This document shows, piece after piece, positions 13,066 to 18,119 of a stretch of 18,119 nt of DNA. The position numbers and the translations under genes are program-made. Source of the stretch: DATKYV01 sp035528275 (GTDB lineage: Bacteria > Acidobacteriota > Terriglobia > UBA7540); assembly GCA_035528275.1 (NCBI GenBank), contig DATKYV010000056.1, positions 1 through 18,119 of the forward strand, given 5' to 3'. Below the pieces are notes generated by a model. It saw nothing but the letters and a program-made list of their open reading frames with translations, was not told the origin of the DNA and did no database searches. Each line of letters starts with the position of its first letter. Within the stretch, counting starts at the first letter, position 1.

Positions 13066-13794
13066 TCAATTAATCCACCGCCCGGCTTCGTCTTTCTTCT
13101 CGTGCTTGCGCACGTAGACTTCGAATTTCCTTCGCAACCGGGCGCGGCGCCACTCATTGTAGCGTAATTGCATTCTGTACGAGAGGCCGCCGCCGCGAAG
13201 ATAAAGGAAAGCGAAGAGCATGCCGCCCAGGTGGGCGAGGTGGCTGATCCCCGAGCCCGGTCCGCTCAGCGAACCGATGAAGGCCATGACGCCGATAATC
13301 GCCACAAACCACTTCGCCTTGATGGGAATAATCAGCCAGAGGAAGATTGGCCGGTCAGGGAAAAGGAGCCCATAAGCGAGGAGAACGCCATAAACCGCTC
13401 CCGAGTTGCCCACCGTTGCGATGATGCTCGAAGGCTCGAGCAGCACGTTGAGCAGCCCCGCGCCGACTCCGGTCAGAAAGAAGAAAAAGAGGAACCGGCG
13501 AGGCCCCCAGAGCCGCTCCAGGTCGGACCCGAACATCCACAACGCGAACAGGTTGAAAACGATGTGAAAGAAGCCCGCGTGCAGGAAGAGGTAGGTGGCC
13601 AGCTCCCAGATGGCAAAATATCGGGTGACCTCGAAAGGACGCAGCCCGAGAAGGGGCGGTGGAAAGCGCCAATGGAAGATGACCGCGGGAAGGTACGTCA
13701 ATACAAACGCGCCCACGGTGAAGATGATGAGCTGCTTCACCACCCGCGTCACCGGCGGGCCGAAGGAAACCGCTGCGGTGCGATAATAGGACAT
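13066..13794 (-). CDS. Rhomboid-family intramembrane serine protease
   Basis: A 242-residue polytopic inner-membrane protease. The catalytic serine is in GNSGAVYG (Ser131) on one helix and the partner histidine in SHLAHLGG (His188) on a later helix. The family's HAGFFHIVFNLFALWMFG segment (residues 72-89), with its conserved His and Asn, precedes them, and six hydrophobic helices are visible. A basic cytosolic tail (RRARLRRKFEVYVRKHEKKDE) ends the protein. Rhomboids cut substrate transmembrane helices; the substrate here is unknown. The ATG at 13792-13794 (MSYYRTAAV) was chosen. An in-frame GTG 66 nt upstream would add an implausible polar leader. The gene lies 200 nt downstream of the OPT transporter gene. 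Confidence 0.92.
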   Translation of the reverse strand: MSYYRTAAVSFGPPVTRVVKQLIIFTVGAFVLTYLPAVIFHWRFPPPLLGLRPFEVTRYFAIWELATYLFLHAGFFHIVFNLFALWMFGSDLERLWGPRRFLFFFFLTGVGAGLLNVLLEPSSIIATVGNSGAVYGVLLAYGLLFPDRPIFLWLIIPIKAKWFVAIIGVMAFIGSLSGPGSGISHLAHLGGMLFAFLYLRGGGLSYRMQLRYNEWRRARLRRKFEVYVRKHEKKDEAGRWIN

Positions 13795-13994
13795 CGCTGA
13801 AAGCGTATCACAAGAGCCCTGAGATGTGAGAGGTTGTGAGGGATGATAGCCCTGCAGCACTCCACAGAGGACGACGATTCAAATCACGCGACAATCAGTT
13901 GAAGAATCCTGACGCGAGATGTGAACGGATCACTCGCCGCGCAGCCTGGATGAATTGTGGGGAACCAGCACACGCCCACCGCTTACCGCAAGTG

Positions 13995-16055
13995 TCACAT
14001 CATTGCTGTCGGTGGCGCCGGTTCATCGGGGCTGCCGGCGTTCGCCAATGGCACCTTCACCATTCCGACGATCAGAACGAGAAGGGCAATGAGCGCGGCC
14101 CAGAACGGAGCCTTCCATGTTAGGAGGGTAACATCGTGGCCCGACCCCACGAGTCCGGCGATAACCAAGCCACACAGCGCTTCCCCAGCGATCAGTCCCG
14201 AGGCCGTGAGCACGCCGGCGTTCCCCACGCGGGCTTTCTGAGCATCGTTCAGGTCCCGGCGATCCCGCAGCTTGTCCGTGACCCAGCGGATCACACCTCC
14301 GAGGAAAATCGCGAAGGTTGTTCCCAGCGGGAGATACATACCCACCGCGAAGAGCATCACGCTCCTCACTTCGATCAGGATCATGACAAAGCCCATCAGG
14401 ATCCCGACGATCACCAGCGGCCAAGCCATGTCGCCGCCCACGATGCCCTTGGCGAGCATCGCCATGAGTCCGGCTTGGGGCGCCGACAACTCGGGACTGC
14501 CGAAGTGGTAAGCTTTGTCCAGAACCGCCAGCGGGAAAAAGAGAACCAGCGACGCGACTACGACGCCGAGCAGGTCGCCGATCTGCATTTTGGAGGGCGT
14601 GCCGCCGAGGATGTGCCCTACCTTGAGGTCCTGCAACATCTCCCCGGCCACGGCGGAAGAGACGCAAACCACGGCGGCGACGCCGAGCACCGCGGCGACG
14701 CCACCGGTGCCGGAAACACCCAGAGCGACCATGAGCAGGGCCGCCACCACCAGCGTACAAAGCGTCAGCCCGGAAACGGGATTATTCGAGGAGCCGATCA
14801 ATCCCACCAGATTGCCGGAGACCGCGGCAAAGAAGAAGCCAAGCACAATCATGACCAGAGCAGCCACCAGCGATCCGATGATGATCTTGGAGCTCGAAAG
14901 ATGCCCCGCGCCGCCGATGAAGAAGTAATACAGCGCAATCATCGCCAGCAGCACCACGCCCACACCCCCAAAGACCACCTTGGCGCTCAGGTCGCGTTCG
15001 GTGCGGTTACTGGCCGCATGCGCGGCGGCGGATTTCTTAAGATCAGAGATGGCGCGCGCCATACCGGCGCCGAGCTGGTTGCGCATCCTGAACAAGGTGT
15101 AGGTAGCTCCCACCAACATTCCACCCACCGCGATGGGCCGCACGATCGAGAAATAGATGGCCTGCGCCAGCTCTGTCCAGGAAACCGATTGCCCGGCAGG
15201 TTGAGAAGCCTGGATCGAGGGGCCCAGAACGAACGTCAGGAGAGGAACCAGCAGTCCCCACGCCAGCAGGCTGCCGGAGAAATTCAACGCGGCGAGTCTC
15301 GGGCCGATGATGTAACCGACCCCCAAGTAAGCCGGGCTCACGTCCGGTGCGGTGAAGATGGTCGCACCTCCGGTCATGGTGGTCGCGACGTTGGGATTGG
15401 TGCTGGTCCGCAACAGCAATTTCTTGCCCAGAGCGCTGATGTTGACGGGAAATGTGTTGTTAGCCGAAAAGATGTTGAACGCTCCGAGCAGGTACATGAG
15501 TCCGCCAAAACCCATATTGGCGAACAGGATTTTGGCCGCCTTGGAACCCCGTTGTCCAGCTTTGTGGATCTCGGAGGCGGCCACGGACTCAGGAAACGGA
15601 AGGTCGGGGTCTTCGACCATCACGCGACGCAGGAGCGTGACGAAGAGAATCCCCAGCGTGCCGCCGATGACCATGAGCGCGACGGAACTCCAGTATCTGT
15701 CACGGGTCAGTCCGGTCCACAATCCCGCCATCACGAAGGCAGGAATCGTGAAGACGGCGCCTGCGGCCACCGACTCGCCGATCGAGCCGACGGTGCGCGC
15801 GATGTTCTCCTCCAGAAGGGAGCCCTTCATGAGTCGCAGCAGCGCCATGCCGATCACGGCGGCGGGATAAGTGGCCGCAATCGTCATCCCGGCTTTTAAG
15901 CCGAGGTAGGCATTAGCGGAACCGAGGATTCCCGTCATCACCAGACCGATCAGCAAGGCGCGGAAGGTGAACTCCCTCATCTCCATGGTTTCGGGCACGT
16001 AGGGCGTGTACTTTTTTCGACCCGTTCCGGGCTCGGAGTTGCCTGGAGTGCTCAT
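13995..16055 (-). CDS. OPT-family oligopeptide transporter
   Basis: A 686-residue integral membrane protein with roughly 14-16 hydrophobic helices, belonging to the oligopeptide transporter (OPT) superfamily of proton-coupled importers. Signatures include the N-terminal EFTFRALLIGLVMTGILG followed by NAYLGLKAGMTIAATYPAAV, the block ARTVGSIGESVAAGAVFTIP, and TGGATIFTAPDVSPAYLGVG. A C-terminal GEALCGLVIAGLVG also fits. The length is normal for bacterial members. Substrates are small peptides or metal chelates; which applies here cannot be told. The ATG at 16053-16055 (MSTPGNSEPG) is preferred over that at 16062-16064, because the GAGG box touches the latter but lies 9 nt from the former. The short C-terminal tail is Pro-rich. 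No partner gene is adjacent. Confidence 0.93.
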   Translation of the reverse strand: MSTPGNSEPGTGRKKYTPYVPETMEMREFTFRALLIGLVMTGILGSANAYLGLKAGMTIAATYPAAVIGMALLRLMKGSLLEENIARTVGSIGESVAAGAVFTIPAFVMAGLWTGLTRDRYWSSVALMVIGGTLGILFVTLLRRVMVEDPDLPFPESVAASEIHKAGQRGSKAAKILFANMGFGGLMYLLGAFNIFSANNTFPVNISALGKKLLLRTSTNPNVATTMTGGATIFTAPDVSPAYLGVGYIIGPRLAALNFSGSLLAWGLLVPLLTFVLGPSIQASQPAGQSVSWTELAQAIYFSIVRPIAVGGMLVGATYTLFRMRNQLGAGMARAISDLKKSAAAHAASNRTERDLSAKVVFGGVGVVLLAMIALYYFFIGGAGHLSSSKIIIGSLVAALVMIVLGFFFAAVSGNLVGLIGSSNNPVSGLTLCTLVVAALLMVALGVSGTGGVAAVLGVAAVVCVSSAVAGEMLQDLKVGHILGGTPSKMQIGDLLGVVVASLVLFFPLAVLDKAYHFGSPELSAPQAGLMAMLAKGIVGGDMAWPLVIVGILMGFVMILIEVRSVMLFAVGMYLPLGTTFAIFLGGVIRWVTDKLRDRRDLNDAQKARVGNAGVLTASGLIAGEALCGLVIAGLVGSGHDVTLLTWKAPFWAALIALLVLIVGMVKVPLANAGSPDEPAPPTAMM

Positions 16056-16223
16056 AAGCGTCATCCTCGTGCCGCACGATTTGGGAGCAGCTTGCTTCTG
16101 TTACCCTCTTTGGCTGGTTCGAAATGCGATGTCAGCGCCCGGCCATCGCAGATATCGAACGGGCCCAGGGGCTCATCCCGGCGGCCTTTGAATCTTTGAG
16201 GGTCTTGGTAATTTTCCGATCGA

Positions 16224-16673
16224 TCAGGTGCCCAACTTGGCGCGGACCTTCTCGTTCACGCGCTTGCCGTCCGCGTTCTTCCCCGCCAGCTGGGCCATCG
16301 CCGCCTTCATCACCTTGCCCAAATCCTTGGGTCCCGACGCCCCGGTCTCGGCAATCGCGGCGGCGATAGCGGCGTCCATGTCTTCTTCGCCGGCCGCTGC
16401 GGGCAGGTAGGCTTCGATAATTTTGATCTCCGCCTCTTCCTTGTCCGCCAGGTCGTCTCTCCCGCCCTTGCGAAACTGCTCCACGGAATCGTGGCGCTGC
16501 TTCACCAGTGCGTGCAGCACGGCCAGCGCTTCGGAGTCTTCGAGTTCTTTCTGCAATTCGATCTGTTTGTTCTTGAGCGCCGCCTTCATCATCCGCAAAA
16601 CGCTGAGTTTCAGCGCTTCCTGCGCCTTCATGGCGGCCGGAAGGTCTCTGTCAATCTGTTCGACAAGTGCCAT
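16224..16673 (-). CDS. yqeY: YqeY (GatB/YqeY domain) protein
   Basis: A 149-residue cytosolic protein matching the family's usual length of about 147-150. Recognisable blocks are the N-terminal DLPAAMKAQEALKLSVLRMM, then KQRHDSVEQFRKGGRDDLAD, EEAEIKIIEAYLP and GPKDLGKVMKAAMAQLAGKN before a terminal ADGKRVNEKVRAKLG. The domain resembles the tail of GatB, the amidotransferase subunit that binds tRNA, so a link with tRNA or amidation is assumed, but its role is not established. The ATG at 16671-16673 (MALVEQI) gives the normal family start; longer upstream frames are unsupported. It precedes the OPT gene on the same strand by 168 nt. Confidence 0.92.
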   Translation of the reverse strand: MALVEQIDRDLPAAMKAQEALKLSVLRMMKAALKNKQIELQKELEDSEALAVLHALVKQRHDSVEQFRKGGRDDLADKEEAEIKIIEAYLPAAAGEEDMDAAIAAAIAETGASGPKDLGKVMKAAMAQLAGKNADGKRVNEKVRAKLGT

Positions 16674-16712
16674 TACGGATACCCTATTCGCCTGTCTCGC
16701 AAAATCCCGGCG

Positions 16713-16718
16713 ACTATA
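16713..16718 (-). promoter_or_regulatory. -10 box upstream of yqeY
   Basis: On the minus strand TATAGT (16718-16713) lies 39 nt before the yqeY start. It matches consensus at 5/6 positions. I see no convincing -35 hexamer at 16-18 nt, so the promoter call is partial. Confidence 0.35.
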
Positions 16719-16836
16719 CCACAAAGGACTCCGATTGCCCTATGCGACCGTTTCTCGCTGGGGCCCGGTCTCTTAATACTGGCCAGTTTTGGCAACCACC
16801 AAGTCGACTGAGCATGCGCTACTTATTTCGTTCCAA

Positions 16837-16859
16837 CTGTGTTATTATCACAGCATGTG
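16837..16859 (+). promoter_or_regulatory. Extended -10 promoter embedded in an inverted repeat, upstream of the channel-like gene
   Basis: TGTTATTAT (16840-16848) is an extended -10 element. It sits between the arms of an inverted repeat, CTGTG (16837-16841) and CACAG (16849-16853), and CACA is followed by gca and TGTG (16856-16859). A repressor bound here would cover the -10. This is a motif-based proposal only. Confidence 0.35.
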
Positions 16860-16869
16860 AATATTCAAG

Positions 16870-18021
16870 ATGAATAAAGAAGAAGGGACAAAAGAAGCAA
16901 AGAATGAATCCCAACCCAGTGCCGGGAAGAAAGGCAGTTCAGCGTCCGGACTGTCAAATCGATGGCGGGACAGGCTATTGGCCGCGTTTCTTTGGCTAGC
17001 AGTGATTTATGTCAACACCTCCCTTTCCACTACATTCCCACCCCCCGCACCATTTGATCAATTCTTCGAGCCACATTTCAGGTTGTGGCGCTGGTTGGCG
17101 TACTTCGCCATCGCAATAGCGGTCATATTTCACCTACGGCTTCGTGCTTTCTGGTTTCTCATCTATTTTTCCTTTTTCCCGATCGTCCTTCCCTTTGTTT
17201 TTATGTGGTCGGTCTTCTCTGCTATTGGGAGGGGGGCTGGGTGGGACGTTTTTCTTTTGGTTCCTCTGTCTATCGTGTCGGCAATGTCTCGGGTGACTGG
17301 CCCGTCTCGGCGTGTGTTTGCGCTGTCGGCTCTTCCAGTGTGTTACCTACTCATGCTTGTCAGCTCCCATAAGCTTGTTTTGGTGTTTGTGATAGGGCTT
17401 CTTCTTGTGGCGACGGTGAAAATCATCTGGGGAACATTCCGGTGGGTTTTGAAGCCCCTGGAATCGCTGACATGGCTGATCGAAAGGCTTCTCTTCTACT
17501 ACAACAAAAATGTTGAAGATACAACATTCAACGCGGACCTATCCAAAATGGAAGAAAGTGCAAAGGCGAAAAAAGCTCAACAAACTATAGAAAGTGCGAG
17601 AACCGTGATCAAATCGGTGGAGTGGACCAAATCACGGCTCGTTACGCAGAGAAGCCTGCTTACCATGTTTCTTTGCGTCTTGATTCTGGCGCTGACGCTG
17701 GCTACGGTCAACTTTGGCTTTGTTCACTACGGCCTGTACAAAATAGACCGAGGCTACTTCACCGGGGTGGGGGAATCGAATCGTCTTGGGGATTTCTTAT
17801 ACTTCAGCGCCATGGTCATGACCACCTCAGACCTGTCACCAATTATGCCAGCATCGGGACTGACCCGAACGGTGGTATTGGGTCAGCTTGCCTGCTCGCT
17901 CGCATTGCTCTCTCTGCTTATCCTGGCGTTCTCACTCGTGAGTGAATCCAGTATTGAGGGAGCTAGAGGAAACCTTAGCCCGCATTTCCGATATGAGTCT
18001 CGGCTACTAGATCTTTGCTGA
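16870..18021 (+). CDS. Membrane protein with two-helix-pore ion-channel-like C-terminus
   Basis: A 383-residue protein with a charged Lys/Glu-rich N-terminus (1-34), about six hydrophobic helices (36-190), a cytosolic helical stretch (about 212-258) and a C-terminal helix-pore-helix unit (helices about 264-284 and 333-357). The pore segment LGDFLYFSAMVMTTSDLSPIMP (306-327) aligns with the ion-channel pattern ending TTVGYGDIVP, but the GYGD selectivity filter reads DLSP. The fold is therefore channel-like while potassium selectivity is doubtful. Codons and base composition are clearly AT-richer than the neighbours, suggesting transfer. The ATG at 16870 has a weak ribosome-binding site. It is transcribed away from yqeY. 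The family beyond the pore is not recognised. Confidence 0.7.
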   Translation: MNKEEGTKEAKNESQPSAGKKGSSASGLSNRWRDRLLAAFLWLAVIYVNTSLSTTFPPPAPFDQFFEPHFRLWRWLAYFAIAIAVIFHLRLRAFWFLIYFSFFPIVLPFVFMWSVFSAIGRGAGWDVFLLVPLSIVSAMSRVTGPSRRVFALSALPVCYLLMLVSSHKLVLVFVIGLLLVATVKIIWGTFRWVLKPLESLTWLIERLLFYYNKNVEDTTFNADLSKMEESAKAKKAQQTIESARTVIKSVEWTKSRLVTQRSLLTMFLCVLILALTLATVNFGFVHYGLYKIDRGYFTGVGESNRLGDFLYFSAMVMTTSDLSPIMPASGLTRTVVLGQLACSLALLSLLILAFSLVSESSIEGARGNLSPHFRYESRLLDLC

Positions 18022-18084
18022 TCTCCGGCGCCTTTGTTCATGTGGCTTTCAACGTGCTGAAGATGCTCCGGAGGTCAGCACCCT

Positions 18085-18119
18085 ATGGGTGAGAAACCAA
18101 ACCAGCCCTTTCAGCTCTC
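18085..18119 (+). CDS. Start of a further gene, possibly an IS1380-type transposase (partial)
   Basis: An ATG at 18085 is preceded by CCGGAGGT about 9-10 nt upstream and opens a frame reading MGEKPNQPFQLS to the window end. From memory this resembles the N-terminus of some IS1380-family transposases (KPFQLSFN-type starts), but twelve residues cannot establish it. If correct, the left end of an insertion sequence lies between 18022 and 18085, just after the channel-like gene. Confidence 0.35.
   Translation, partial: MGEKPNQPFQL

Noticed and set aside
13795..13994. Searched for a tRNA or riboswitch between the rhomboid and OPT genes
   Set aside because: No cloverleaf, T-loop consensus or conserved aptamer blocks were found; it appears to be plain spacer.
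14136..15899. A 587-codon plus-strand open frame opposite the OPT transporter
   Set aside because: The product is extremely rich in His, Arg, Gln and Asp, as expected from reading a hydrophobic transporter backwards; the minus-strand frame has clear OPT motifs.

Overview
The window looks like part of the chromosome of a GC-rich Gram-negative bacterium, most probably a member of the Acidobacteriota. The reasons are an acidobacterial-type secreted VWFA-related protein, a TonB-dependent receptor with an N-terminal carboxypeptidase-regulatory-like domain, a large secreted FecR/carboxypeptidase-regulatory protein, and loosely packed genes separated by REP-like hairpins. All functions were assigned by reading motifs; no database search was run.

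Layout. (1) 1-493 is the 3' end of purH on the plus strand. It converges on a secreted VWFA-related gene (593-1708, minus), with a hairpin terminator usable from both sides between them. (2) 1709-2166 is a non-coding divergent spacer with promoter-like elements. (3) 2167-3718 (plus) is a probable three-gene cluster: a tiny secreted protein made of four 14-residue IGGSPVPLPP repeats, a seven-helix membrane protein and a single-pass membrane protein. None has a function I can name. (4) 3794-4788 is a gene graveyard: the first ~74 codons of pyruvate kinase, unassigned sequence, then an internally deleted, frame-broken GH3 beta-glucosidase. A small two-helix membrane ORF follows.

(5) 5283-8772 (minus) is the clearest regulatory unit. 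A near-consensus promoter is followed by a cobalamin riboswitch, an intrinsic terminator, a BtuB-like TonB-dependent receptor and a Dph6/COG2102-type PP-loop ATPase. The arrangement predicts that vitamin B12 shuts off both its own outer-membrane receptor and the ATPase. Four tandem heptamers lie immediately inside the receptor start codon. (6) 8793-9741 holds REP-like hairpins around a lone coiled-coil protein of unknown function.

(7) 9742-16724 (minus) is a run of same-strand genes: a FecR-domain protein, a squalene-cyclase-like alpha-toroid protein, a SnoaL/NTF2-fold protein, a rhomboid protease, an OPT-family transporter and YqeY. Gaps of 60-200 bp between them, with candidate promoters in some, suggest mostly independent transcription. 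(8) 16870-18021 (plus) is a visibly AT-richer gene for a membrane protein with a two-helix-pore ion-channel fold whose selectivity filter is not the potassium one. The window ends in the first codons of another gene, which from memory resembles an IS1380-type transposase.

The points most worth following up are the B12-controlled receptor/ATPase operon with its heptamer repeats, the repeat-peptide/membrane-protein cluster, and the channel-like protein with the altered filter.
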